Shown piece after piece: positions 41,420 through 54,426 of a DNA stretch of 64,000 bases (its first letter is position 1; the number at the start of each line of letters is the position of its first letter). The notes beneath the pieces are model-generated. The model saw nothing but the letters and a program-made list of their open reading frames with translations. It searched no databases and had not been told where the DNA came from. Source of the DNA: Anisus vortex (lineage: Eukaryota; Mollusca; Gastropoda; Planorbidae); the NCBI GenBank assembly GCA_949126835.1, contig OX421495.1, positions 20,303,079 through 20,367,078 on the forward strand. Direction: 5' to 3'. The translations under genes were made by a program, and so were the position numbers.

Positions 41420-41580
41420 AAGTCTCGAGTATGAACCCAACTGAGAGGTCAGGTGTCTTTTCCCGGGTCTAGAGGGTGCCCCTTCTCTGATGGGTAATTG
41501 GCTTCAGTTGGCCACACAATCCACTTGTATGTCGCAGCCATGGAAACTGGTAAACGAAGCTTCTCTGACATGAACTTGGA
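41420..41580 (+). mobile_element. Truncated SINE copy
   Basis: Has CCGGGTCTAGAGGGTG, TCTGATGGGTA and TTGGCCACACAATCCACTTG, then GCAGCCATGGAAACTGGT, in the family order. The B box is degraded (CGAGTATGAACCC). Confidence 0.7.
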
Positions 41581-41617
41581 CTGACTACGTTTAATTTATT
41601 CTTAGTTTGAATGACAA

Positions 41618-41835
41618 GTTTTCTTCTTCTTCTTCTGCTTTCTCGTCCTTCATGAACAGCCGCCGGTTATCGACGTCTGTGGTCCTTCCTAGGACATAGG
41701 CCGCCAAGGGTCCTCCAGGCATCTCTATCCTGGGCCAGTCTCTTAAGCTTCCCCCAAGTAAGGCCAAATTCTTTGGTATCTGCTTCCACATCTCTACGCC
41801 AAGTGTTCCTCGGCCGGCCTCTTTTCCCGTGCATA
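41618..41835 (-). mobile_element. LINE 3' fragment, GAA-repeat tail
   Basis: The minus strand, with a frameshift, reads GRPRNTWRRDVEADTKEFGL, TWGKLKRLAQDRDAWRTLGG and LCPRKDHRRR-stop, then GAAGAAGAAGAAG. It is homologous to the C-terminus of the LINE at 35289-35770 but with a different tail. Confidence 0.8.
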
Positions 41836-41859
41836 AAATAGGCTTAATGACTTGATACA

Positions 41860-43438
41860 AATATCTCTTTTATGACCGTGCATTAAGTTAAAACTAATCA
41901 AAGAGAGAGCATGCGTTGTCAGGTTTTATTTTAAAGTCTGGATAACGAAATGTAACAAAAGCCTTCAAAGATGTGGAAGGGACTAGTTGTGAGGGGAGGA
42001 AAGGGGGGGAGAAGCGATCTACTCTGCTCTGATCTCCATGAAAAGAATTAAATTACTAACTAATCTTTAATCTGTTGAAAAATAGAGTTTAATACATAGG
42101 ACGAACAATACAAAAACCAAAAATCTCAAATAGCAACCATCTGTGAATTGTAAGGCTGTGGTCAGTGTATCTGGGAGTAGATGAATTTGTACGTGATGAA
42201 ACTTGGTGATGCTGACATTGTGAAACGTGAGTGGGAATAGTGAATGAGTCCAGCCTCGATGACCGATATCTTCTGCAGCTCTAACGTTTCAAGACGTAGG
42301 GCCATCCAAAAAGAGAGCGAGAAACACACTCCTGTTTGATCTACGAAAACTTTAATTTAAGAGGCTTAAAACAAGGGGTGACGACTCGTGAGAAAACCCT
42401 TCTCGGCGGGAATATATTGTACGACTTACCTCTCATTGGACGCCTGGGCAGACCGGGTGCCACCACGCTTGTGTCAAGTGAACCATAAAACACCCTCCCG
42501 CCTACTCCCCCACCCGGTAGACCCACTGTTGTGGTTTTTCTTAATTGGTGATTTGGTCAGCTAGATGTCGGTATACGTGTAACAGGGGCAGTAGGGTGGG
42601 GGTGTATATTGGGGGCCAAGGGGTGTTGGAAGGGGGGGGGTGGCATCAGTGCCACATGGATTCCTCGGGGTACGTGATGTACTGGTGTTTCTATCGTTCA
42701 TGAGGTTGTTGATGTTTCGGCCATCTTACATCATACAGCAAGTAGAGGAGTACAATGAAGTGAGTGAGATATGACGCCCACGTGATGAAGGTGTTTTTTT
42801 TTCCCTACTGCCCGATATATGCAAACAATTACAGCAAGGGCTGAATTTTGACCCTAAGAGGTTTTGTCAAGTTTTGAGAAAATTTCAAGGATCTTCTGAG
42901 TAGGCTACCCACTCCCTATAGATGTAGCCTAATTAATTTAAACAATAATAAATGATAAAGTCTCTCTCTATATATATATATACCCTATATCCTATATAAT
43001 TATATTTATTGTGTTTTTCTCATTCGAAAATGTTCTCCTACTTTTAATTTTCAAAGGGTTTGAGTTGAGGTTTGAACGTAACATCATCAAAGAATACTTT
43101 ATGTGGTAATCCTGTTACCTTGAAGATCTGGAACGCTCTTATTTTGCTTTAATCCAGCCATGATTACATCTTATCTACTTTCTTTTTAAAATAGTAATAA
43201 CATAAACAATTATAATACAGTACTTAGCGTATAATTATATGGCAATATATTATGATTCAAGAGCTAATTTAAATGTAATGCACTATATGCTTATATCGTT
43301 GAGAAATTGAATTGCTCATTGTTAACTGCAACAATTTGATAAATGCAACATTGTAATAGTGATGGCGTAATATCAAGTGGAAAGAGTTGACTTCTAAAGT
43401 CACTGGGGATATTTTCTTTACGAAAAGAAGAAGGCATT

Positions 43439-43447
<9 letters not shown>
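41860..43447. other. Unassigned intergenic stretch
   Basis: Short G-rich runs (about 42000 and 42590-42650), otherwise AT-rich. No gene or repeat family recognised. Confidence 0.6.

Positions 43448-43513
<66 letters not shown>
43448..43513. repeat. TA dinucleotide tract
   Basis: About 33 TA units following a GTGTGTG run; the Tyr-Ile open frames here are artefacts. Confidence 0.97.
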
Positions 43514-43516
<3 letters not shown>

Positions 43517-44570
43517 GCGATATGGAATTGTGTGGCCAGCTCAATATACAACTGTTAGTGGTAACCAACTAATGTCGGGTACTCGCTATTCAAAAAAAAA
43601 AATGAAGGCCCAGCGCTTTTTCACCAAACCACGTCGCCCCCCCCCCCCCCCCCCATTATTTTCCGGTTGATCAGATATTTTATGCACTCGATTATGGACA
43701 TTTCCGTTTTAAATCAGAAATCATAAAGGTGTCCCAGGCATAAATTTGAACCCGCAAGACAATGTGAAGGGTCCCAATGAATATTTTGTAGTTAATAGCC
43801 TGGTTGGAGAAAAACTAAAAAACTCAGTAGGCTACCATTATAATCCTATTTTAAAAATTCTCAATTCGTATCACTATAGCTGACGAGAAAGAAACTTTAA
43901 GTAGAATACATTAGCTTTGTACATTTATAATCATTGTGTTTAGTTTTGTTTATTGTGTGTGTTGTTTTCTTGATCTGTTCATGTATTAATCTATTCTGAA
44001 TTAATCTGAAGTAAAACACCGAAATTCGGCCATAAACACTAGAAATCCAGTTTATTGAGGTGATGACCTTGCATGACCTCTTATCGACGCACCATGACCT
44101 CATCAGCACGTCATCACTCTCCAGTATGACCAGTTGCCTGCAAAGGAAAAAAAAAGGGGGGGGGGGGACTTGGGAGAAAGGTGTGAAGTGTGGAGGGGGC
44201 GGAGGCGGAGTGAGGATGCGAACAAGTGGCCTGGATCGTGATCACGGAGTGGAGTGAGAGTGGGGTGGGGGGGGGGGAGGGGTCATAAATCACCAGGATC
44301 TCTACTGACCAGTGGTCACTACTTCACACCTACTAGCTACTGTGAGATTTCTTGAGTCCAAGAAGATCTGCCCTAAGGATGCTTTATGAGAACTTGTGTG
44401 TGTGATGAAAGGTGGTTGAGGAGAGCATTCTCTATCCGCGATCATCACCCAGCAGTAGGTGTGGTCAAACCTTCAAGTTGACATTATTTAACAATGTTGC
44501 ATTACAGATTAGATCTCTTTTACTTTTGCTAGTGATACAACTCTATAAAGCAATGAACTAGAAACTAGAT
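43514..44570. other. Unassigned stretch with homopolymer runs
   Basis: Contains a run of about 21 C (43634-43654) and G-rich patches (44157-44168, 44262-44280). No gene seen. Confidence 0.6.
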
Positions 44571-44871
44571 ATGGTGAATGAGTTGGCATATTGGCTTAAA
44601 GAACATGTAAACAAAAGGAGAGTTAGATCTATGGTGAATGAGTTGGCATACTGGCTTAAAGAACATGTAAACAAAAGGAGAGTTAGATCTATGGTGAATG
44701 AGTTGGCATACTGGCTTAAAGAACATGTAAAAAAAAAGGAGAGTTAGATCTATGGTGAATGAGTTGGCATACTGGCTTAAAGAACATGTAAACAAAAGGA
44801 GAGTTAGATCTATGGTGAATGAGTTGGCATACTGGCTTAAAGAACATGTAAACAAAAGGAGAGTTAGATCT
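44571..44871 (+). repeat. 60-bp minisatellite, 5 copies
   Basis: Units start at 44571, 44631, 44691, 44752 and 44812, each beginning ATGGTGAATGAGTTGGCATA. They are almost identical, with one single-base insertion in unit 3. Confidence 0.97.
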
Positions 44872-45269
44872 ATGGGGGAATGTGGAGGCTAAGCAAAAAA
44901 TTGAAATAGACTGTCGTTGAAGCTAAAATAGCTACAGTGGCGTAGTCAATGACAACTGGTAGGATGGGGCTGAATTAGTTATGATTACGCAATACTATAG
45001 ACAAGAGTCAATTTAACATTTGTGTTTTACGTAATTGATATCGAATGTGGCTAACCCCTGCCGCAACCCCCCTATCTTCTAGTGATATTGGCGGGATATA
45101 GATCATAGAGAACATAGATCTTACATAAACATATTATTCTCTCTCTATATATATTTATATATCAATTGAGGGACAGACAAATATACGGATAGACAGCCAG
45201 AGAGTTAGATAAATAGATAGATAGACAGTTAGCTAAATAGCTAGATTATGATAGACAGTTAGATAGATT

Positions 45270-45705
45270 AATAGATTGATAGATTGATAGATTGATAGAT
45301 TGATAGATTGATAGATTGATAGATTGATAGATTGATAGATTGATAGATTGATAGATTGATAGATTGATAGATTGATAGATTGATAGATTGATAGATTGAT
45401 AGATTGATAGATTGATAGATTGATAGATTGATAGATTGATAGATTGATAGATTGATAGATTGATAGATTGATAGATTGATAGATTGATAGATTGATAGAT
45501 TGATAGATTGATAGATTGATAGATTGATAGATTGATAGATTGATAGATTGATAGATTGATAGATTGATAGATTGATAGATTGATAGATTGATAGATTGAT
45601 AGATTGATAGATTGATAGATTGATAGATTGATAGATTGATAGATTGATAGATTGATAGATTGATAGATTGATAGATTGATAGATTGATAGATTGATAGAT
45701 TGATA
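45270..45705 (+). repeat. 8-bp (GATTGATA) array, about 54 copies
   Basis: Essentially uninterrupted GATTGATA for about 435 bases, preceded by degenerate GATA/GACA sequence. Because 8 is not a multiple of 3 the minus frame reads an 8-residue repeat (SINLSIYQ); not a gene. Confidence 0.97.
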
Positions 45706-46354
45706 TTTCAAAGCACCCTACTCAACACACTGCCCATGACAAAAATTATAATTCCTAGTGTTTGGTAAAGTAAGCCTACACATAAACTATGTAAGCCCAC
45801 CTTTCATCGCCCTATTCGCTTCCCCCTGACGAAGTGACGCAACGTCGGGGTGCTCTTCTTGAAGTCTTATGCTCCTCCTTTACCCCCCCCCCCCCCCCCA
45901 TCCGGAGGCAAGTGGACAATATATCACGAATGAACCATTCACACTCCGCTTTAAAAATAATATACAACATTGGCAAAATATTCTACCACAGTCTATTAGT
46001 CTATTGACTTAAAGTGACTAGATCTAGTGCTCCCCCCCCCTCCCCATCCCTACAGATTTGACAGTATACCTACCCTGCATCCCTTCTAACCCCGAAATCT
46101 GATGCACACAAACAACAACAACAACACATTAACAGATTATTAAAACCGTATTTTTTTCTCCCTCAATTTCAAACTCGATCAACGAAATGATTTTTAAGCT
46201 AGTCATTTCGATAACACTCGTTCGGGTTTTCCCGTTTTTCCCCCTCCCCTTTTCTTCGTGTTTCAATTCATGTCCCATCAATCTGAAGAATAATAAGAAA
46301 GAAAAAACTCACTGCACTATATAAATGTTTCTTTTGCCTGCTTTCTGGAGTGTT
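45706..46354. other. Unassigned stretch
   Basis: C-runs at about 45885-45898 and 46029-46043. No gene seen. Confidence 0.6.
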
Positions 46355-46560
46355 GTATAGCGACGTTTATTTTGTACGGACGGAAAGCCAATAGACATTT
46401 ACTTTGTACGGAATACCAAATAGGCCTAGACATTTTTTTTTCTCTTCTCTTCTCCCTCTGTTGTTGTTATTGTACGGTGCCACCAAAATAGGCGTTTATC
46501 GTGTACGGAGCCACGAATACACGTTTGCGTTGTACGGAACTCTACCGTAGCACGTCAAAA
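46355..46560 (+). repeat. Degenerate repeat built on TTGTACGGA
   Basis: The motif (TTTTGTACGGA, CTTTGTACGGA, ATTGTACGGT, CGTGTACGGA, GTTGTACGGA) recurs five times, most often followed by CCAnnAATA and (A)CGTTT at about 33-bp spacing, with a T-rich interruption at 46431-46465. Confidence 0.65.
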
Positions 46561-47704
46561 GTACAGTAAGGGTAAAGGGGAGAGAAACCATCCAAATTTA
46601 AACCAAGGGCTTTTTACAACAACTTTTTTTATATGAATGCTCTCCCTTTTAATCCTCCACCCGAAAACAAAAATGTAGTTCCCTCCCTTACATCTCGTTT
46701 GCCCGAAGTCTATTGCCACGGTTCCTGATTATCTCCCCGCCCCGCCCCACCTCCGATTATTAAGTTTTGACATTCTGAATCGCTCCCCCAAGCCCCCACC
46801 CTCCCTTTCTTAAACAATAATACTTTGGCAGCTAATACCCGTACAAAAAAAAAGGTGGGGGGGGGGGGCATTTTTTATTCCCCTCCCCTCATATAGTCTT
46901 CCCCCCCCCTCTTGTTCACACAAATGTTATAGCGATACAAAAAAAAACTATTTCAATGCACTGTTTAAACATTTTAAAAATCAAAGAATGCAGTAGTTTA
47001 CGGCGAAGAATTAGTTAGACGGGGCGGGGAGGGGTTGAAAGTTCTTTTTTTTTTTTGTGTGGGCTCGTGGATGGCCCACAACGTTTTGGTTGTGCGTTCT
47101 AATAAACAGGAATCGGGCCACTTGAACACGATTGCTGGCAACACTCCGGACACACACTGCGACCTCTGAAAGCCATACAATCATTTTGGTCCAACCCACT
47201 TATTTTTAACCTGTTTTTTTTTTTTTTAAATTTCTAAATTTTTCTTTATTAAGATGCTTTTCCGACTTCCGACCCCTCCCCCTCCCCAACCCTTCATCCC
47301 ACATACGCCCCCTCCCCCCTTCCTCTGTTCAACAGTTTAGCACCAACAAAATATCTGTGTGAAAATGTTGTTTGAATGGGCAATTAATGGCTTCCGTTGT
47401 ATTATTTTCCTGTCATCTCATTTGTGTGTGTGTGTGCAACAAAATCATTTAATAAAGTATTAAATTAGGCGCATAACTAAAACGAAATGGGTCGCGGGGG
47501 AAAAGGGGGGTGGGGCGCTGGAAAACGCACAGTTCTGTGTGAGTGTGGTGTGTGTATAAAAATATGGTTGTCTGTGACTGGTTGTGAGTGAGTAATTCTT
47601 CTATAGTAAAATTTGGCACATAGAGATGACAGTTGCCCCAATACCCCATCCCCCGCCTCCTCCTCCAATGAACACAAACGCACACATAATATGCTATACA
47701 CAGT
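46561..47704. other. Unassigned, pyrimidine/purine-run-rich stretch
   Basis: Many C-, G- and T-runs (for example 46857-46870 and 47046-47057). Open frames here are low in complexity; no gene supported. Confidence 0.6.
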
Positions 47705-47935
47705 AAAGGGGGCACAGAGGGTTCGAATCCTGGTGCAGGCTAGGATTTTTTTCCAGGGTCTGGAGGATGTCTCTGAGTCTACCCAGCTCTGACGGGTACC
47801 TGACCTTAGCAGGGGGTAAAGTAAATGTGGTTGTGCCTAGCACTGGTCACACAATCGCCTAGTGTGATGTGGCCACACAACCGTAATGAACGCTGCATCA
47901 ATTTGATCCGATGGGTACTTTACTTTTTTTTTAAC
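47705..47935 (+). mobile_element. tRNA-derived SINE copy
   Basis: B box GGGTTCGAATCCTGGTGCAG, then TCTACCCAGCTCTGACGGGT and the CTGGTCACACAATC body. The 5' A-box part is replaced by unrelated sequence. Confidence 0.85.
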
Positions 47936-48329
47936 CAATAATAATAATATATTCGCGAGCTCGTCCCTGCTAACACACACCTTTTCCCCGCCCCCCGGCC
48001 TCCTCCACCGGGCCACAATGACCCAAGAAGCGCCAGTTAATCACCGTGGAAAGCAACAAGTTCAAATTTGTTCGAGTGTATATTTTTAATTACATTAGCA
48101 CAATCTTCTTGTTTCAACTAAAAGAAAGTACGAGAAGTTATTCTCTATTTTAATTAATAGTTCACCCCCTCTTCCCTTCCCTTTCTTTCGCAAACCTTGA
48201 AGGTATTCTTGGACTGAAAAACTTTATTTAGCGGTATACTACGAAGAGTGTGTAGCCAGAACAACTCCCAATAATGAAAGTAATTTTTTTTAAATAATGA
48301 TTCCTTTTAGACCATGTTGTTCCAAAATG

Positions 48330-48425
48330 CGAGAGACGCATTGTCTGTGGCCACGGCACACAAGAAGATTGTGTGACCAGCGCAATGTCAAAAACGCCTT
48401 TTACTTTTCCTCTACTAAACTCGTT
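48330..48425 (-). mobile_element. SINE 3' fragment, reverse orientation
   Basis: CTGTGGCCACGGCACACAAG and GATTGTGTGACCAGCGCAAT match the 3' half of the SINE family. Truncated before the tRNA-like head. Confidence 0.7.
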
Positions 48426-48429
48426 AGTA

Positions 48430-49124
48430 ATCTCAGAGAGTTAATTTCAAGCTTATAATTTATACGGTGAAGTTTCAAAACTAGAGGCTCACTAGCAAGA
48501 TTAAAAATTATAATCATGCTACTGAACCTTTAGTATTGAAAATACTATTCATTCTTCTAGCTTTAAAATAAGTATGATCTTCCTTTTTTTATTCTTTTTT
48601 TTTTTTTTTTTTTTGTATACTGAGGTGTCAGTTTTGTGTGGTGACGCGGCGATTACTATTGGATTAGATTCACTCCACTGCCTGGGAATTCAACACACTG
48701 TGGAATCGCTATGAAAACAGCACATAACTTGTTCTGAAATAGTTTAAAGCTATTAAACACTCAACACTTGTTAACATTAATGGACTTGTAGTATCTTGAA
48801 TGCAAGATTATGCGGTTTAGAAATTTTTATGTAAATACTTATGCAGAGGTTTGGTTCCTCTATTGCAAGGCGTTTGAATAGAAAAGATTAATATTGATCA
48901 ATCATATTTTCTTTCAGGTCTTGAAATTAAAATCCACGTGTTGGTAAAGTAATTTGAAAAGTTAAAGAAAACATTAGACTTAATGAAAAGGAACTTTTAC
49001 AAATGTAACAAGAACTTAAAGCTAAAATGCTACCTAACATTAGTTAGATCTATAGGCTGCTAGAATATACATCTTGTGTGTGGCACACATCAACTAAAGA
49101 AAACATTTTAAAATGCTAGAATAA
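48430..49124. other. Unassigned AT-rich stretch
   Basis: Nothing recognised. Confidence 0.6.
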
Positions 49125-49385
49125 ATCCAGAAAAAAAAGGTGCGAGGTTCATTACTATCGAATATTCACAACTGACAAGAGTAGCACCAAATAGTTAAAT
49201 CACTAAACCTAGAAACACTAGAGGACGGAAGGGCAAATAGTAAAGTAGTAATAATACATAAAGCTTTACATTCTAACTTAGAAATACAACACAATAACAA
49301 TCTGTAACAATCCTTAGATAAACATAGGGGTACAAACGCTTTTCGTATGCCTTATGCAAATAAGTAATCTTTCTCCCATAGTTTC
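49125..49385 (+). mobile_element. LINE 3' fragment, second copy of the 2930-3320 family
   Basis: GTGCGAGGTTCATTACTA, CAAGAGTAGCACCAAATAG and CTAGAGGACGGAAGGGCAAA align with 2970-3066. This copy keeps a segment (CATAAAGCTTTACATTCTAA) lost from the other. Degenerate. Confidence 0.7.
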
Positions 49386-50147
49386 CCCCGCCCGCTTCTC
49401 CTTTCCCTATTAAAATTTGCTTTAAAAAGTGGAGGGAATATATTGATTTCATATAGAACTTCTAATTATCCACATATCAATAAATAAAACAGAATTATTT
49501 AGACAAGTGCGAATGGAATTCTTTAGAGATTTTAGAGTTTAGAGTATTAAAATTTCTCTCCAAAATGTTTTTACGACAGTGCTAGTCTATATTTTCAAAA
49601 GGTTTTCCTCGAACCTAATTATATTATTAGCGCTTATATAATTCTTTGTTTTTTGTAAATATAATTCCTATCTGTAAAGAAAGATTTAACAACTTATAGA
49701 TTTTGTAGAATGTTTTATGTTGTATTTTATGTTATCAACAAGATCAACATGTTTCACGGTTAATATTTGACAATGTCTGTATTCGATTGAATGCTATTTG
49801 TTTTTTTAATGGGCTGAAGACTGTTTCAAGATATGAACAAACAAATGTTACACTTCCAATTGGTTGGGGGGGGGGGGGTCAATTACGAAAATTAATTTTA
49901 CAATTTTGGATGAATGTTATATAGATACTAATATTTACAAAATTAGCCTAAATGCAGCTGTGAAGGGAGAGTGAGGAAGGGGACAAGTGTCGCCTTATTT
50001 ATCACCCCCTTCCTCCCTGCCTAGCTCACTCCCGACCTTTTCCCCTGTCCATAGATACACGTAGAAAACATATGTAAGAGTTACAATCTATTGCAATCTC
50101 TTTCTAGGCTTTCAAAGATAATATTATCTCTACTACAATTTTTTTGT
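49386..50147. other. Unassigned AT-rich stretch
   Basis: A G-run at 49866-49878 and a C/T-rich patch near 50005; no gene. Confidence 0.6.
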
Positions 50148-51830
50148 TTGTTAAAATATCACCACCAGAAACATTGGCTTCCCAAATAATTTGTTAAAAT
50201 ATCACCACCAGAAACATTGGCTTCCCAAATAATTTGTTAAAATATCACCACCAGAAACATTGGCTTCCCAAATAATTTGTTAAAATATCACCACCAGAAA
50301 CATTGGCTTCCCAAATAATTTGTTAAAATATCACCACCAGAAACATTGGCTTCCCAAATAATTTGTTAAAATATCACCACCAGAAACATTGGCTTCCCAA
50401 ATAATTTGTTAAAATATCACCACCAGAAACATTGGCTTCCCAAATAATTTGTTAAAATATCACCACCAGAAACATTGGCTTCCCAAATAATTTGTTAAAA
50501 TATCACCACCAGAAACATTGGCTTCCCAAATAATTTGTTAAAATATCACCACCAGAAACATTGGCTTCCCAAATAATTTGTTAAAATATCACCACCAGAA
50601 ACATTGGCTTCCCAAATAATTTGTTAAAATATCACCACCAGAAACATTGGCTTCCCAAATAATTTGTTAAAATATCACCACCAGAAACATTGGCTTCCCA
50701 AATAATTTGTTAAAATATCACCACCAGAAACATTGGCTTCCCAAATAATTTGTTAAAATATCACCACCAGAAACATTGGCTTCCCAAATAATTTGTTAAA
50801 ATATCACCACCAGAAACATTGGCTTCCCAAATAATTTGTTAAAATATCACCACCAGAAACATTGGCTTCCCAAATAATTTGTTAAAATATCACCACCAGA
50901 AACATTGGCTTCCCAAATAATTTGTTAAAATATCACCACCAGAAACATTGGCTTCCCAAATAATTTGTTAAAATATCACCACCAGAAACATTGGCTTCCC
51001 AAATAATTTGTTAAAATATCACCACCAGAAACATTGGCTTCCCAAATAATTTGTTAAAATATCACCACCAGAAACATTGGCTTCCCAAATAATTTGTTAA
51101 AATATCACCACCAGAAACATTGGCTTCCCAAATAATTTGTTAAAATATCACCACCAGAAACATTGGCTTCCCAAATAATTTGTTAAGATATCACCACCAG
51201 AAACATTGGCTTCCCAAATAATTTGTTAAAATATCACCACCAGAAACATTGGCTTCCCAAATAATTTGTTAAAATATCACCACCAGAAACATTGGCTTCC
51301 CAAATAATTTGTTAAAATATCACCACCAGAAACATTGGCTTCCCAAATAATTTGTTAAAATATCACCACCAGAAACATTGGCTTCCCAAATAATTTGTTA
51401 AAATATCACCACCAGAAACATTGGCTTCCCAAATAATTTGTTAAAATATCACCTTCAGAAACATTGGCTTCCCAAATAATTTGTTAAAATATCACCACCA
51501 GAAACATTGGCTTCCCAAATAATTTGTTAAAATATCACCACCAGAAACATTGGCTTCCCAAATAATTTGTTAAAATATCACCACCAGAAACATTGGCTTC
51601 CCAAATAATTTGTTAAAATATCACCACCAGAAACATTGGCTTCCCAAATAATTTGTTAAAATATCACCACCAGAAACATTGGCTTCCCAAATAATTTGTT
51701 AAAATATCACCACCAGAAACATTGGCTTCCCAAATAATTTGTTAAAATATCACCACCAGAAACATTGGCTTCCCAAATAATTTGTTAAAATATCACCACC
51801 AGAAACATTGGCTTCTCAAATCATTTGTTG
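50148..51830 (+). repeat. 43-bp satellite array, about 39 near-identical copies
   Basis: The unit contains AAAATATCACCACCAGAAAC and GGCTTCCCAAATAATTTGTT and repeats every 43 bp for about 1.68 kb. Only a few substitutions are seen (AAGATAT near 51186, CACCTTCAG near 51453, TTCTCAAATCAT in the last unit). Confidence 0.98.
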
Positions 51831-53724
51831 TGGCAACGTTTATATAGGCTAATAAAAAAAATTCTTGTGGTGTTGTGGTATCAGGTAATACCAAATATGA
51901 TGGCCAAAGTTTTGCCTATCATGAACATTCTAAAGACGCTCGTGAATAAAAGAGATCATTGGTCATGAACTTGCTATCGTGAAGAATAGAATGTTTCTAC
52001 ATCAAGTAATATACTGCGGCTGGGATATAGTCTAAGCGTGAAGTTAGGCAGCTTGTAACACAGACAATCGTATGACAATGTGGCTTTGAATTCAGGGGCG
52101 CCACTACTCACCCGCAGAGGTAAGCAAAGCGTACTGAGCTCAACACTTGAAGGTTTCATGGAAGCTCCTTGAACAAATTCAATATATTCATGACCGTTCA
52201 ATGATTTTAGGGCTCCGATATTAGGCATATCATATTTTCCGCCTCGCCAAGCCGGTTATTATTTTTTTAGTGCAGTCCATATGTTGAAACACATTTTTTA
52301 AAGAAAAGTTTTGGTCTTAATTAAAAGATTCAGTTAGCGTAAGTCAGTTAAAGCTTTTCACCAGCCTGCTTGCTTATTACAGAAACTCATAATAATCGAA
52401 ATATATGGGCTTCCCCGCCCCCTCCCCATCCCCCCCCCCCAAATATAAGAAACGCCAATGATTCTGTATTTAAAAAAAAAAAAAACTACATAATATAAGG
52501 ATCTGTTGGGAGCCGAGTGTGTTATGAAAGATAATCAATAAATCCAATCACATGCACAGCAGACATATTGCTTACTTCAAAATCATGCTCGTGTAATATA
52601 TTTCAATGGTCTCTATACTAATTCTGGGTGTGGCGACGCCATTATTTTCTTCGGTTATTCAATGTCTGGGGATTATTGCGTCCGTCCCAGATTGTAGACG
52701 AGGTAAAAATTGGGCGGTGTTATAGTGGATGGGGTGGTAGGGGTTAAGTCGACATGATAATTCCCAGTTGCTGTTTGCTTTTTTGTTTGTGGGATGTAGG
52801 TGTTTAACTGCCCTTCATACATTATATTTCTTGTGGCATCGGACGAGGAATGGGTTCCCTGAACAAAGTAGTACCACAAATTAATATTACGCTAAATAAA
52901 ACACTGATCAAAATGAACGACTAGACGTATATGACATAGGAGGCAATAATATTCAGTATAGACGGAATATCTTGTATATATTATATCAGATTATGTGATG
53001 ACACTGTATCTTAAGAGTAAAGTTGTTGTTTTTTTTAATGAGAAAGTTTATGGTTATGTTCTAAGCTGGTGAGCAGCTTGGTACAACACAGAAACTAATT
53101 CATGTGCAGAACAGCATCACTGTTAACCCTTTCTCTCCCACACTGCCCTCCCCTGTTTTCCCAAACTCAATCTCACTGGGCCCCGCATATAATATCTACG
53201 TGTCCCACCTGTCTCACGTCAAGAACACTTCCAGCCGAACACTTGGTCTCCACTTTTGCTTTTCCATCTCCGCTCACCGCGCCCCCCCCCACCCACCCCC
53301 TCCTACTCCATCGGCGTCATCAGTACCCCCCGCGTTCATTTCCCTATGAGAATAGGCTTTGATAAATCTGGTCACGTCTCCCCACACCCCAAACCCCACA
53401 CTTACAAACTCAAGAAGTCGGGCGCCATTCAAGTTCTGATGGGCGGGAGAGATTTCAAATATTGAACAGTTTTAATAAATTTCAGGCTCCCACACTCTCA
53501 CATCCCTCACGCCCCATCCCACAAAGCCGAGTCTTGTGCCTTCTTATTTTTGTAACATTGATTCTCAAAATAAACAACCACAAACGTAATAACAATAACC
53601 AAATATAAAAAAAAAACAACTGCTGAACATTTGATCTGCGTTCACATTCATAATTTCCCTTGTATTAACACGTTCTGTAACCGGTTGGAGTAAAGAAACT
53701 AGTCTTTAATAAATTATTACCAAA
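51831..53724. other. Unassigned stretch
   Basis: AT-rich to 53100, then C-rich (53110-53350). The proline/serine-rich open frames at 53100-53360 look compositional. No gene supported. Confidence 0.6.
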
Positions 53725-53960
53725 AGTCCTGGGTTCGAATCCTGGTGCAGGTTATGATTTTTTCCCGGAGTTTGGAGGGTGTCCCTGAGTCTACCCAGCT
53801 CTGATGGGTACCTGACGTAAGTTGGGGGTAAAGTAAAGGCGGCTGTGTATAGTGCTGGCCACACAATCACCTAGTTTGCCGTGGCCACAGAAACTGGAGA
53901 ACGCTGCTTCACTGGCCCTATGGATCAATTTGGTCCGACGGGATACTTTACTTTATCTAG
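53725..53960 (+). mobile_element. tRNA-derived SINE copy
   Basis: B box GGGTTCGAATCCTGGTGCAG, TCTACCCAGCTCTGATGGGT, GCTGGCCACACAATCACCTA, then GCCGTGGCCACAGAAACTGG, ending GACGGGATACTTTACTTT. It is the best-preserved 3' half in the window. Confidence 0.9.
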
Positions 53961-54426
53961 CGTTGTGCGGACAAAATTTTCCAAAGTTCTCTGTCAAACT
54001 GAGCCCTTTTGCAGCCTACTCCGATGGACTTTAATTCTTGCAGGCTGCTCTACATGTGATCATGTTGGCGTCCTCGTCTCATTGTCCCGCTAGATCTATT
54101 TGGTTTTCCAACTGTATTATGTTACATTGCGGTGTGTTTTTTTCAGAACATGTCTTCAAATCTCACTCCTTTCCTTTTAACATTTAACCCATGTTATGTC
54201 TAAAAAAAAAGACGGACGAGCATTGAGGACCTTGAGTCCAGTTCGTAACAAGGTAAAGGAGTGGATCAAGGAGGTGCACATCAATATCCTGTCTGAGACT
54301 TGCCACCGCGCTGCACGCCACGTAACAAAAAGTACGGTTTCCGCTGTCACATGCACTATTCTGCTACTCCCCTATCTGTGGATTTCCCCCCGGATCATTA
54401 ACGTGGTGGCTCGCTCGTATTCCCAC

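Noticed and set aside
50148..51830. CRISPR-like appearance of a regular array
   Set aside because: Units are directly adjacent with no spacers, and the DNA is eukaryotic; it is a satellite.
53102..53362. Overlapping Pro/Ser-rich open frames
   Set aside because: A C-rich compositional zone keeps two frames open at once; no coding signature.
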